Below the pieces are notes generated by a model. That model was not told the origin of the DNA, ran no database searches, and saw nothing but the letters and a program-made list of their open reading frames with translations. Below, piece by piece: positions 1 to 8,204 of a stretch of DNA of 61,126 nucleotides. Position 1 is the first letter of the stretch. Every line of letters starts with the position of its first letter. The position numbers were made by a program, and so were the translations under genes. The stretch comes from Oscillatoriales cyanobacterium CG2_30_40_61. GTDB lineage: Bacteria > Cyanobacteriota > Cyanobacteriia > Cyanobacteriales > Microcoleaceae. The stretch lies in assembly GCA_001873365.1 (NCBI GenBank), contig MNYZ01000071.1, positions 1-61,126 on the forward strand. The letters are read 5' to 3'.

Positions 1-50
1 CCTGCTCCCCCTGCCTCCCCTGCCCCCTACTCCCCCTGCTCCGCTTCTGA
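1..50. repeat. C-rich low-complexity tract
   Basis: The first 50 bases are imperfect short tandem repeats of the CCCCTGCTC type. Such short repeats are common between genes in filamentous cyanobacteria. No gene is visible in 1-122. Confidence 0.6.
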
Positions 51-122
51 GTAATCAGCGACAGATCAGACAAACTCTAATATAATTTGAAATTAGGACA
101 CTATAGGAATCATCAATCGTTA

Positions 123-821
123 ATGTTAGATCTTGATAACGTTCTTGAATATTCTCGAAATATCGAGTTAAATCTTCTCGTATTACTGCCGATTTTAATT
201 GCCTTAGAAGCAGTATTGTCGGCTGATAATGCCATTGCCTTAGCATCTATTACCTGTGGTTTGGCAGATCCAAAACTTCAAAATAAAGCCCTAAATATTG
301 GTTTATTTTTAGCCTTTATTTTACGAATTATTTTAATTATTACTGCAACTTGGGTAATCAAATATTGGCAGTTTGAATTATTAGGAGCTTTATATTTACT
401 CTGGTTAGTATTTCGATACTTTTTTAATAAAAGTCAGGAAGATAAAACAGAATCAGCCATACGCTACAAGTCTTTTTGGCAAGTTCTGCCCCTGATTGCT
501 GTAACGGATCTGGCTTTTTCTCTTGATAGTGTGACCGCCGCGATCGCAATTTCAGATAGAGCTTGGCTGGTAATTACTGGAGCTACTATCGGAATTATTA
601 TTCTGAGATTTATGGCAACTTTATTTATTCAGTGGCTAAAGGATTATGTCTATTTAGAAACCGCCGGATATTTAACCGTGGGTTTAGTCGGATTAAGATT
701 ATTAATGCGGGTGATTGATCAGGCTTTAGTTCCCCCCGAATGGTTAATGGTTGTCCTCACCCTAAGTTTATTTGCTTGGGGATTTTCCCAACGGGTTGAA
801 GATGCCCATAACAATAGTTAA
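123..821 (+). CDS. TerC-family integral membrane protein
   Basis: A membrane protein of about 232 residues with roughly seven hydrophobic segments. The TerC hallmarks are two acidic intramembrane motifs: EAVLSADNAIALA near the N-terminus and TDLAFSLDSVTAA in the middle. Family members are linked to tellurite resistance, metal (Mn) export and, in plants, thylakoid biogenesis; the substrate here cannot be read from sequence. An in-frame start also exists at 87, but the ATG at 123 gives the usual TerC N-terminus and is preferred. The gene is convergent with ndk, and a long hairpin separates the two. Confidence 0.85.
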   Translation: MLDLDNVLEYSRNIELNLLVLLPILIALEAVLSADNAIALASITCGLADPKLQNKALNIGLFLAFILRIILIITATWVIKYWQFELLGALYLLWLVFRYFFNKSQEDKTESAIRYKSFWQVLPLIAVTDLAFSLDSVTAAIAISDRAWLVITGATIGIIILRFMATLFIQWLKDYVYLETAGYLTVGLVGLRLLMRVIDQALVPPEWLMVVLTLSLFAWGFSQRVEDAHNNS

Positions 822-823
822 TC

Positions 824-857
824 GTTAGCGGTTAACCGATAATTGTTAACCGCTAAC
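824..857. terminator. Hairpin between convergent genes
   Basis: Perfect 13-bp arms GTTAGCGGTTAAC (824-836) and GTTAACCGCTAAC (845-857) with an 8-base loop lie 3 bases after the TerC stop and 11 before the ndk stop. There is no T-run. The position between convergent genes suggests a bidirectional transcript-end structure. Confidence 0.6.
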
Positions 858-867
858 TGGATGAAAA

Positions 868-1317
868 CTACTCGACTAACCAGGGTTTCATCGTCGATTC
901 CCAATTAGCCAATTCAGCATCCGTAAACCAGAGGCCAATTTCCCGTTGTGCGGTTTCAATCGCATCCGAACCATGGATAATATTACGGCCAATACTAACC
1001 GCAAAATCTCCTCGAATTGTACCGGGTTCGGCGGTTAAGGGGTTGGTGGCTCCAATAATTCTACGGGCAGAGGCCACAACGCCATCCCCTTCCCAGACCA
1101 TAGCCACTAAGGGGCCAGAGGTAATAAAAGACACTAAATCCTTGAAAAAGGGTCTTTCTTTGTGGATATCATAGTGTTGTTCGGCTAACTCGTGACTGGC
1201 AATTAACAACTTTAAACCAATCAGGGTAAAGCCTTTGGCTTCAAAGCGCCCAATAATTTCCCCTACGAGTCCGCGCTGAACGCCATCGGGTTTAATCGCA
1301 ATAAATGTCCGTTCCAA
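868..1317 (-). CDS. ndk: Nucleoside diphosphate kinase
   Basis: A 149-residue NDK, the normal length for the family. It transfers the gamma phosphate from ATP to NDPs through a phosphohistidine and balances cytosolic nucleotide pools. The active-site motif NIIHGSD is present with the catalytic histidine at residue 115, and the N-terminal [15 protein letters not shown] is canonical. A purine-rich segment (GGAGATTCC) lies just upstream of the ATG. It is monocistronic and convergent with the TerC gene. Confidence 0.97.
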   Translation of the reverse strand: MERTFIAIKPDGVQRGLVGEIIGRFEAKGFTLIGLKLLIASHELAEQHYDIHKERPFFKDLVSFITSGPLVAMVWEGDGVVASARRIIGATNPLTAEPGTIRGDFAVSIGRNIIHGSDAIETAQREIGLWFTDAELANWESTMKPWLVE

Positions 1318-1447
1318 GGGAATCTCCTTAACTGTGATTCAAGTTCACAATTTAGATTACCGTATACTTGGTAACAGAGGGCTAGTCAATTTTAACTTAA
1401 AACCGCTACACTGTCTGATGGTTGCTCAACGGCAAGGATAGAAACAA

Positions 1448-3439
1448 ATGGATGTCAATGCACTCGCCCCTAAACCCCAGACACCGGAGGTAACAACGGA
1501 GTCCCCCCAGGTCATGGTTCAACAAACCTGGACAATTGAAGATAGCGAAAAACTCTATCGGATTCAAGGATGGGGTGATCCTTATTTTTCGATTAATGCC
1601 ATGGGTAATATTACGGTTTCCCCGAAAGCTAACCGAGGGGGATCTTTGGATTTATTAAAATTAGTGGAATCCCTGAAAAGTCGCAATATTGAGTTACCTT
1701 TATTAATCCGTTTTCCTGATATTCTTGAAGATAGAATTGAACGATTAAATGCTTGTTTTGCTAAAGCGATCGCCCGCTATAGTTATCCGGGGGTTTATCG
1801 GGGGGTTTATCCGGTTAAATGTAATCAAGAACGGCATTTACTGGAAGATTTAGTCCGGTTTGGTCAACCCTATAATTTTGGCTTAGAAGCGGGTTCAAAG
1901 CCTGAATTATTAATTGCTTTGGCTTTATTAAAAAATTCTGACTCCCTATTAATTTGTAATGGTTATAAAGATCAAGAATATATTGATACTGCCCTATTAG
2001 CTCAACGATTAGGACAGACGGCAATTATTGTTTTAGAACAAATTGAAGAAGTCAATTTAGTCATTGCTGCGAGTCAACAATTAGGGATTCGTCCGATTGT
2101 GGGAGTCCGGGCTAAATTAAGTACAAAGGGAATGGGACGTTGGGGCAGTTCAACGGGCGATCGCGCTAAATTTGGCTTAACGATTCCTGAAATTATGGAA
2201 GTAGTTGAAAAGCTAAAAAAAGCCGAAATGTTAGAGAGTTTGCAACTGTTACATTTTCATATTGGCTCTCAAATTTCCTCGATTAGTGTGCTTAAAGATG
2301 CCCTACAAGAAGCCAGTCAAATTTATGTAGAATTGGCAAAATTAGGGGCAAATATGAAATATTTGGATGTGGGGGGCGGTTTAGCCGTTGATTATGATGG
2401 GTCTAAAACCAATTTCCACGCTTCTAAAAACTACAATATGCAGAATTATGCTAATGATGTTGTAGCCGAGGTTAAAGAAGCCTGTGAGGAGCGAAAATTA
2501 CCGGTTCCGACGTTAATTAGTGAAAGTGGACGGGCGCTCGCTTCCCATCAATCTGTCTTAGTATTTGATGTGTTAGGAAGTAGTGATATTCCGATGGATG
2601 AACCTCCAGTTATTACGGAAAAGGATCATCTGATTTTAAGGAATTTGGATGACACTTATCAATCTATTAATGAAGATAACTACCAAGAAGCTTATCACGA
2701 TGCTACCCAATTTAAAGGGGAAGCAATTAGTTTGTTTGGGTTTGGTTATTTGAGTTTAAGCGATCGCGCTAAAGCCGAAAAAATTCATTGGGCTTGTTGT
2801 CGAAAAATCCTAGAAATTGTCAAAAATTCCGATTATATTCCCGATGAATTAGAAGACTTAGAAAAGATCATGGCTTCGATTTATTATGTCAATCTTTCGG
2901 TGTTTAAATCTGCCCCGGATACCTGGGCAATTGATCAATTATTCCCCATAATGCCGATTCATCGATTAGATGAAGAACCGACAAAACGGGCAACTTTAGC
3001 GGATTTAACCTGTGATAGTGATGGTAAAATTGATCAGTTTATTGATTTACGAGATGTAAAATATGTTTTAGAATTACATTCTTTAGAACAGAGTTCGGAT
3101 TTATCTCAAAATCCCAATCAAAAACAACCCTATTATTTGGGAATGTTTTTAGCGGGGGCGTATCAAGAAATTATGGGAAACCTGCATAATTTATTTGGGG
3201 ATACGAATGTTGTTCATATTAAACTGACGCCCCAGGGATATCAAATTGCATCGGTGATTAAAGGGGATACCATGAACGAAGTATTGGGTTATGTTCAGTA
3301 TGATACGGAGGATTTAATTGAAAGTATTCGTCGCCAAACCGAACAGGCGTTAGAACACCATCGCATTAGTTTAGAAGAATCTCAACTGCTATTACAAAAC
3401 TATGAACGCAGTTTGCGGCGTTATACTTATTTGCATTAA
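1448..3439 (+). CDS. speA: Biosynthetic arginine decarboxylase
   Basis: A 663-residue fold-III PLP enzyme that converts arginine to agmatine, the first step of the ADC polyamine route. The PLP lysine lies in YPVKCNQ (K124). The family motifs HFHIGSQ and DVGGGLAVDYDGS are intact, and the C-terminal region carries the SpeA motif with conserved Cys/Asp. Length matches cyanobacterial SpeA. Several HIP1 sites lie inside the gene. It starts about 130 bases from the divergent ndk start. Confidence 0.96.
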   Translation: MDVNALAPKPQTPEVTTESPQVMVQQTWTIEDSEKLYRIQGWGDPYFSINAMGNITVSPKANRGGSLDLLKLVESLKSRNIELPLLIRFPDILEDRIERLNACFAKAIARYSYPGVYRGVYPVKCNQERHLLEDLVRFGQPYNFGLEAGSKPELLIALALLKNSDSLLICNGYKDQEYIDTALLAQRLGQTAIIVLEQIEEVNLVIAASQQLGIRPIVGVRAKLSTKGMGRWGSSTGDRAKFGLTIPEIMEVVEKLKKAEMLESLQLLHFHIGSQISSISVLKDALQEASQIYVELAKLGANMKYLDVGGGLAVDYDGSKTNFHASKNYNMQNYANDVVAEVKEACEERKLPVPTLISESGRALASHQSVLVFDVLGSSDIPMDEPPVITEKDHLILRNLDDTYQSINEDNYQEAYHDATQFKGEAISLFGFGYLSLSDRAKAEKIHWACCRKILEIVKNSDYIPDELEDLEKIMASIYYVNLSVFKSAPDTWAIDQLFPIMPIHRLDEEPTKRATLADLTCDSDGKIDQFIDLRDVKYVLELHSLEQSSDLSQNPNQKQPYYLGMFLAGAYQEIMGNLHNLFGDTNVVHIKLTPQGYQIASVIKGDTMNEVLGYVQYDTEDLIESIRRQTEQALEHHRISLEESQLLLQNYERSLRRYTYLH

Positions 3440-3741
3440 TTCGGTTTTGATTTTAAAACATTTTCCATCGGACACCCATTTAATATTCCCTAACCCGACT
3501 TTCAACTGCTTTTAACAAATTCTCCGGCGACGCCATAAAAGAACGTTGCGGGGGTGGTAACGGGAGGGGGTCAGGAGTTATCCAACCCAGGTGTAAGAAG
3601 TCCGTTCTTCCATACCTTAGAATTGTCGTGCTTCTGGGAACCGTTTCAAAAGGTTTAGCTTTTTAGACGGTTACTAGCTTTTTGCCTGGGGAATCGATTA
3701 AGCTGTTGTTAAATTAGACTGTCCGATTTATCGGTTTGCTC
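3440..3741. other. Intergenic stretch with a coding-like minus frame
   Basis: About 300 bases lie between speA and the carboxypeptidase. The only structure I can support is the open minus-strand frame at 3480-3662, listed separately. I see no tRNA or clear terminator. Confidence 0.5.
3480..3662 (-). CDS. Possible small or decayed protein, no clear start
   Basis: A minus-strand frame of 60 codons is open between two stops. Its translation looks like real protein: it contains TTILRYGRTDFLHLGW, then WITPDPLPLPPPQRSF, and ends LLKAVESRVREY. There is no upstream ATG, GTG or TTG in frame; the only ATG is internal (FMASPENL). It may be a short conserved cyanobacterial protein with a non-standard start or the 3' end of a gene whose 5' part is lost. 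I do not recognise a family. Confidence 0.4.
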   Translation of the reverse strand, partial: KAKPFETVPRSTTILRYGRTDFLHLGWITPDPLPLPPPQRSFMASPENLLKAVESRVREY

Positions 3742-5313
3742 ATGTCCGTTTCTTCCTCCCCCAACCCCAAATACACAGAACTGCTTAATCGCCTCACGGA
3801 AATTAACGATATTAAAGCGGCTATTTCCCTCTTGTACTGGGATCAAGCCACCTATATGCCCCCCGGGGGTGCTCAGGCTAGAGGGCGACAAATGGCCACC
3901 TTACGTCGCCTTAGCCATGAAAAATTCACTGATCCGGTTTTGGGTCAACTGTTGGAAGACTTGCGGACGGAGGAGGCAAACCTTCCCTATCCCTCCCTAG
4001 AGGCCAGTTTAATTCGGGTCGCTCGTCGAGATTATGAGCGGGCGGTGCGGGTTCCCTCAACCCTGATGGCAAGGATATCCCAGCATCAGTCCGCCTGTTA
4101 TAATGCCTGGGCTAAGGCCCGGGAAGCCCAAAGTTTTGCCCTGGTTCAGCCCTATTTACAAACCACCTTAGAATTGAGTCAGGAGTATGCCGGGTGTTTT
4201 CCTGGTTATGAACACATCGCCGATCCCTTAATAGATCAACAGGATCAGGGGATGACGGTGGCCAAGGTGCGATCGCTGTTTGAACCTCTGCGTCAAGAAT
4301 TAGTAGCGATCGTGGCAACCCTCAGCCATTGTTTTCAGCTAAATGACTCTTGTTTACATCAAAATTTCTTCTCTAAAGAACAACTAAAGTTCAGTCTTGG
4401 GGTAATTCAATCTTTAGGTTATGACTTAAAGCGAGGACGTCAAGACAAAACCTTGCATCCGTTTATGACTAAATTCTCCATTGATGATGTGAGAATTACC
4501 ACCCGTGTCTATGAACACCACCTCGAACAAGCGTTATTTAGTACCATCCATGAAGCGGGTCACGCCCTCTATGAACAGGGAATGGCACCGGAGTTAGAAG
4601 GAACTCCCTTAGCGGGAGGAGCTTCCTCGGGTTTACACGAAAGTCAAGCTCGTTTATGGGAGAATATCGTTGGTCGCAGTCGCGGGTTTTGGGAATGGTT
4701 TTATCCTCGGTTACAGGGGGTATTTATGCGACAGTTAGGACAGGTGACAACGAATCAGTTTTATCAAGCTATTAATAAGGTTAATCCTTCTTTAATTCGT
4801 ACCGATGCCGATGAAGTTACCTATAATTTACATATTATGATTCGGTTTGATTTGGAGTTAGCGATGTTGGAAGGAAAATTAGCTATTTCCGATTTACCTG
4901 AAGCCTGGAATCAACGTTATAAAAATGATTTAGGGGTGATGCCCACAACTGATTCTGAAGGCGTTTTACAAGATGTTCATTGGTATATTGGATTGATTGG
5001 TGGAATGTTCCAAAGTTATACATTAGGGAATTTAATGGCGGCTCAAATTTATCATACTATCGTTAGTTTTGATCCTGAAATTCCCTTTGAAATTGAACGG
5101 GGAAGTGTGAAGCGGCTGTTAGAATGGTTGCAACAAAATATTTATCAACATGGTCGAAAATTTACTACTCAAGAGTTAATTGAACAGGTCACGGGTTCAC
5201 CATTAAAAATTGATCCATTTATTCATTATTTGCGTCATAAATATGAATATATCTACAATTGTAAGTTAGGGAACACCGGAACAGGGAACACCGGAACAGG
5301 GAATAGGGAATAG
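3742..5313 (+). CDS. M32 metallocarboxypeptidase (Taq type)
   Basis: A zinc carboxypeptidase of about 523 residues that removes C-terminal amino acids. The HEXXH zinc motif is HEAGH at residues 270-274. The family motifs LYWDQATYMP, HESQARLWEN and IRTDADEVTYNLHIM are all present. The ATG at 3742 is preferred over a TTG two codons earlier. The last ~15 codons run into a short-sequence repeat (GNTGTGNTGTGNRE), so the natural C-terminus has been extended or replaced by repeat-encoded residues. Confidence 0.93.
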   Translation: MSVSSSPNPKYTELLNRLTEINDIKAAISLLYWDQATYMPPGGAQARGRQMATLRRLSHEKFTDPVLGQLLEDLRTEEANLPYPSLEASLIRVARRDYERAVRVPSTLMARISQHQSACYNAWAKAREAQSFALVQPYLQTTLELSQEYAGCFPGYEHIADPLIDQQDQGMTVAKVRSLFEPLRQELVAIVATLSHCFQLNDSCLHQNFFSKEQLKFSLGVIQSLGYDLKRGRQDKTLHPFMTKFSIDDVRITTRVYEHHLEQALFSTIHEAGHALYEQGMAPELEGTPLAGGASSGLHESQARLWENIVGRSRGFWEWFYPRLQGVFMRQLGQVTTNQFYQAINKVNPSLIRTDADEVTYNLHIMIRFDLELAMLEGKLAISDLPEAWNQRYKNDLGVMPTTDSEGVLQDVHWYIGLIGGMFQSYTLGNLMAAQIYHTIVSFDPEIPFEIERGSVKRLLEWLQQNIYQHGRKFTTQELIEQVTGSPLKIDPFIHYLRHKYEYIYNCKLGNTGTGNTGTGNRE

Positions 5314-5320
5314 GGAATAG
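5269..5320 (+). repeat. Short tandem repeats at the end of the carboxypeptidase gene
   Basis: Two copies of GGGAACACCGGAACA (5269-5298) are followed by three of GGGAATA (5299-5319). The stop codon of the carboxypeptidase lies inside the second array. Confidence 0.85.
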
Positions 5321-5336
5321 AAAAAAGTGATGCAAT

Positions 5337-5801
5337 TTATTCCCCGGGTAAGAAATCTTTTTCTAAGATTTGTTCCAAGCTGTAGGGGCATTCTTGGGGA
5401 AAAACACTTATCTTTAAGGAAGTTTCTCGCCGAGCTAAATCCAGCCCATCACTATAACTTTCTGCTATAGCATGGCGTAGGTAAGATTTTAAGCTAGGAC
5501 TTTCTTTAATCAATTCTTTAATTTGATAGCGTTGTTCATAAATAGTATTTGACCAACTCCGAGAACGTTTCCCGGGTTGATATTCCCATTTTAGTAAATG
5601 ACCGATTAATACCCTTAAACAATTCCTCAACTCCCTACGGTCTTGTTTACCCAAAGATTCAATCTCCTCGACTAAATTCGGCACATCTAAACTATCCCAC
5701 GCCCCATCTCGCAATAACTCTACTTGCTCCACAGTCCAAGCATAGAAATCCGTTTCATACAAATCAGAAGATTTAGAGAGATTTAATTCTATTGAGTTCA
5801 T
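5337..5801 (-). CDS. DUF29 domain protein
   Basis: A 154-residue DUF29 protein, a family greatly expanded in cyanobacteria and without an established function. Recognisable features are LYETDFYAWTVEQVELLR, the acidic segment NLVEEIESLGK, the HLLKWEYQP block and the C-terminal FLPGE. It is convergent with the carboxypeptidase gene. A paralogue lies at 49812-50300. Confidence 0.85.
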   Translation of the reverse strand: MNSIELNLSKSSDLYETDFYAWTVEQVELLRDGAWDSLDVPNLVEEIESLGKQDRRELRNCLRVLIGHLLKWEYQPGKRSRSWSNTIYEQRYQIKELIKESPSLKSYLRHAIAESYSDGLDLARRETSLKISVFPQECPYSLEQILEKDFLPGE

Positions 5802-5858
5802 GGCTGATCAGATTTGATTGAGCCGTTTTTGGGTAAGGTTAATATATTTATTATTATA

Positions 5859-5983
5859 TACAGGACTTACGCACCAAACCGGGTTTGGTGAACGAGAAAT
5901 CACCGATTTCATCCGCAAAATCACCGGCCAGAAACCCGGTTTCTTGGGTCTTGTGCGTAAGTCCTGTTTGCGTAAGTCCTGTA
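5859..5983. mobile_element. MITE copy A with CAGGACTTACGCA ends
   Basis: A 106-bp element (5861-5966) with terminal inverted repeats CAGGACTTACGCAC / GTGCGTAAGTCCTG. A second right-end fragment follows in tandem (5969-5983). TA dinucleotides flank the outer ends, as expected for IS630/Tc1-type TA insertion. Internal palindromes (AAACCGGGTTT-like) make it highly foldable. No protein is encoded. It lies downstream of the grrM gene. Confidence 0.75.
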
Positions 5984-6041
5984 CTGATAGAAACAGTCAG
6001 AAGTATTACCCTATTACCTATTACCTGCTATCTTTAACAGC

Positions 6042-7229
6042 TTAACAGTTTTCAACTAACCCTAAAGAATTTTCTAATTTATCTAAAATAATATCGGTGA
6101 CAACTTTAATCCGATAACGACAAGCCATGGTTTCACTACAGGCAAAAGTGCCATTTTCCCAATATTTATTACTTCCCGCACCACCGCCACAGACTCCAAA
6201 ATATTCGCAGGTTTCACGACATAATTTAATCCCTTCCTGCATATCAGTATAAATTTTCTGGAATTTTTCCGTATCACAAACGGACTCAAAACTATCTGTT
6301 AAAACATTTCCTAAAATAAAATTGCCATAGGGTTTAATATTCACCGATAATAATTCGGGGTCAAAGGTAGAAAAATTCCCTTGATAATCAATATTAATTA
6401 AAACAAAAGGGTTATTCATATCCGTTTGTGTCAAACGGGTATTAGAATAAATTAAACCACAAATAGCTTCAAACTCTCTAAGGTTAAATTCTCCCTGTAC
6501 TTCTGAGGTTAATTCCCAAAAACGCTGCATAAATGCACGATATTTTTCCGATGTGCCAACTGCTTCTAAAGTTGATGATTGATTTACTCCTTCAATTTCT
6601 TCTAAGTTAAATCCCACGTCATAAATCCCATTTTCCCTGAAAAAATTAAAGATTTCATCAGCATAATTCAAAGAATCTTGAGTAACGACGGAAATCACAT
6701 AAAAAGGAATATTGTTTTTTTGCAAGAAAGAAATTCCTCGCATCGTTTGGGCGTGACTTCCTGTTCCCTTACGGGTTTGGCGATGGGCGTCATGGATAAA
6801 TTCCGGCCCATCTAAACTCACCCCGACACAAATATTATGTTCTTGAATAAAATCACACCATTTCTGATTAATATAAGTGGCATTTGTTTGAACTGAATGC
6901 CAGATTTTTGCTTGTTTTTGATTGTATTTTTGATCGGCTGCTTGAATTAGTTGAAATGCCGATTCATAAAAAGAAATCGGAACCGCTAAGGGTTCCCCCG
7001 CGTGCCAACAAATAGTAAACTCATCTCCAACAAAAGGAGAATTAAAGATATTTTTGAAAATAGGTTCTATTAAATCTAAGGATAGAGTATTTTTTAAGTC
7101 TCGGTTCGGTAAATAACAATAATCACAATTAAGATTACAAAAAGATGTGGCTTGAATGACTACTAAATTAATCGGGCCGAATTTGCTAATATCAATTTTT
7201 TCTGGGTTTAATAAGGTTGGATTTATCAT
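6042..7229 (-). CDS. grrM: GrrM-type radical SAM/SPASM RiPP maturase
   Basis: A 395-residue radical SAM enzyme. The [4Fe-4S]-SAM motif is CNLNCDYC (C31, C35, C38), and a C-terminal SPASM region with several cysteines (CRETCEYFGVCGGG and later Cys) binds auxiliary clusters. The GRRM family is known to modify glycine-rich repeat precursors, and related enzymes (GrrM, OscB, XncB, FxsB) form cyclophane crosslinks between an aromatic residue and a nearby side chain. Two such precursors lie immediately upstream on the same strand, and the partner periplasmic protein is divergent. A terminator separates it from the nearest precursor, so it is probably expressed by read-through. Confidence 0.9.
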   Translation of the reverse strand: MINPTLLNPEKIDISKFGPINLVVIQATSFCNLNCDYCYLPNRDLKNTLSLDLIEPIFKNIFNSPFVGDEFTICWHAGEPLAVPISFYESAFQLIQAADQKYNQKQAKIWHSVQTNATYINQKWCDFIQEHNICVGVSLDGPEFIHDAHRQTRKGTGSHAQTMRGISFLQKNNIPFYVISVVTQDSLNYADEIFNFFRENGIYDVGFNLEEIEGVNQSSTLEAVGTSEKYRAFMQRFWELTSEVQGEFNLREFEAICGLIYSNTRLTQTDMNNPFVLINIDYQGNFSTFDPELLSVNIKPYGNFILGNVLTDSFESVCDTEKFQKIYTDMQEGIKLCRETCEYFGVCGGGAGSNKYWENGTFACSETMACRYRIKVVTDIILDKLENSLGLVENC

Positions 7230-7252
7230 TGATTTTAATAGATTTAAAAGGG

Positions 7253-7288
7253 TTAAAAAATTAGCGTTGCCCGAAATTGCAACGCCTT
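7253..7288 (-). terminator. Terminator between precursor 1 and the maturase
   Basis: Arms GCGTTGC (7264-7270) and GCAACGC (7279-7285). On the minus strand the stem is followed by CTAATTTTTTAA, a good Rho-independent signal. It should limit transcription from the precursor genes into grrM. Confidence 0.7.
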
Positions 7289-7309
7289 TATAATAACATT
7301 TAAACAGAA

Positions 7310-7660
7310 CTAACGGGAATTAATAAACCGACCCCCATCACCCCAACCATTGCGCCAGCCACCGCCATTGCGCCAACTCCCTCCATTTCCCCAGGAGCCA
7401 CCGCCACCACGATTAATCCAGCCTCCCCGTCCCCCACCATTTCCCCAAGCTCCCCTGGCGATTTGTTCACCAGGTTGTGGTACTTCTGGTTTTACTTGTA
7501 ATTGGTTTTCTCGCTCTTTTATAGTCTCTGTAATTCTGGATAAACGGGACTCAATAGTTGTAGATTCTGGGGTTTTAATTGTAGCATTTGCCGCCGGAAT
7601 ATTTAAAGCACTTAGGGCTAAGAAAAAGCCAACTAATCCTATTTTTGTGCTAATTTCCAA
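7310..7660 (-). CDS. grrA: GrrA-type Gly-rich RiPP precursor 1
   Basis: A 116-residue precursor. Residues 1-26 form a signal-peptide-like hydrophobic leader ending in ANA. A conserved leader (ESRLSRITETIKERENQLQ, PEVPQPGEQIA) follows, then a Gly-rich core with seven aromatic-x-N/D triads: WGN, WIN, WGN, WRN, WRN, WGD and FIN. These are the expected crosslinking sites for a three-residue cyclophane-forming maturase. It lies just upstream of grrM. The leader is nearly identical to precursor 2, showing recent duplication with core divergence. Confidence 0.9.
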   Translation of the reverse strand: MEISTKIGLVGFFLALSALNIPAANATIKTPESTTIESRLSRITETIKERENQLQVKPEVPQPGEQIARGAWGNGGGRGGWINRGGGGSWGNGGSWRNGGGWRNGWGDGGRFINSR

Positions 7661-7735
7661 AATTGTTACTCCTGTTATTAATAAATTTCATGGCACTATA
7701 GCATAAATTTTGAGATCAATTGATTTAAAAAGGGT

Positions 7736-7768
7736 AAAAAAATTAGCGTTGGTCACCATCGCAACGCC
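7736..7768 (-). terminator. Terminator after precursor 2
   Basis: Arms GCGTTG (7746-7751) and CAACGC (7762-7767). On the minus strand they are followed by CTAATTTTTTT. It has the same layout as the terminator after precursor 1, consistent with duplication of the gene together with its terminator. Confidence 0.65.
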
Positions 7769-7791
7769 TTTTTCAAGATAGGGATAAGAAA

Positions 7792-8097
7792 CTAACGGGA
7801 ATTGATAAAACGACCCCCATCGCCCCAACCATTGCGCCAGTTTCCGCCGCCACCACGATTGACGAACCCACCACCACCATTTCCCCAGGCTCCGGCGATT
7901 TTTTCTCCCGGTTGTGGTACTTCTGGTTTTACTTGTAATTGGTTTTCTCGCTCTTTTATAGTCTCTGTAATTCTGGATAAACGGGACTCAATAGTTGTAG
8001 AGACTGGGGTTTTAACTGTAGCATTCGCCGTAGGAATATTTAAGGCACTAAGAGCCAAGAAAAAGCCCACTAATCCAGTTTTTGTACTAATTTTCAA
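7792..8097 (-). CDS. grrA: GrrA-type Gly-rich RiPP precursor 2
   Basis: A 101-residue paralogue of precursor 1 with the same signal-like N-terminus and leader. Its shorter core carries five aromatic-x-N/D triads: WGN, FVN, WRN, WGD and FIN. The C-terminal block WGDGGRFINSR is identical in both precursors. It is the first gene of the minus-strand precursor/maturase unit and is divergent from the binding-protein gene across about 107 bases. Confidence 0.9.
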   Translation of the reverse strand: MKISTKTGLVGFFLALSALNIPTANATVKTPVSTTIESRLSRITETIKERENQLQVKPEVPQPGEKIAGAWGNGGGGFVNRGGGGNWRNGWGDGGRFINSR

Positions 8098-8204
8098 AAT
8101 AGTTACTCCTTTTTTTGATAATTTTCATGGCACTGTAACATAAATTTTGATATAATGGGGGGGCTTGCTTAAGAAAACTTGATTAAATTTGTGTGAGGAA
8201 CAAA

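Noticed and set aside
5818-6045. Coding frame across MITE copy A
   Set aside because: The DNA is a palindromic element found elsewhere in the window without a conserved frame.
7350-8143. Pro-rich plus-strand frames over the Gly-rich precursors
   Set aside because: They are antisense shadows of the Gly-rich repeats; the minus-strand precursors have leaders, context and terminators.
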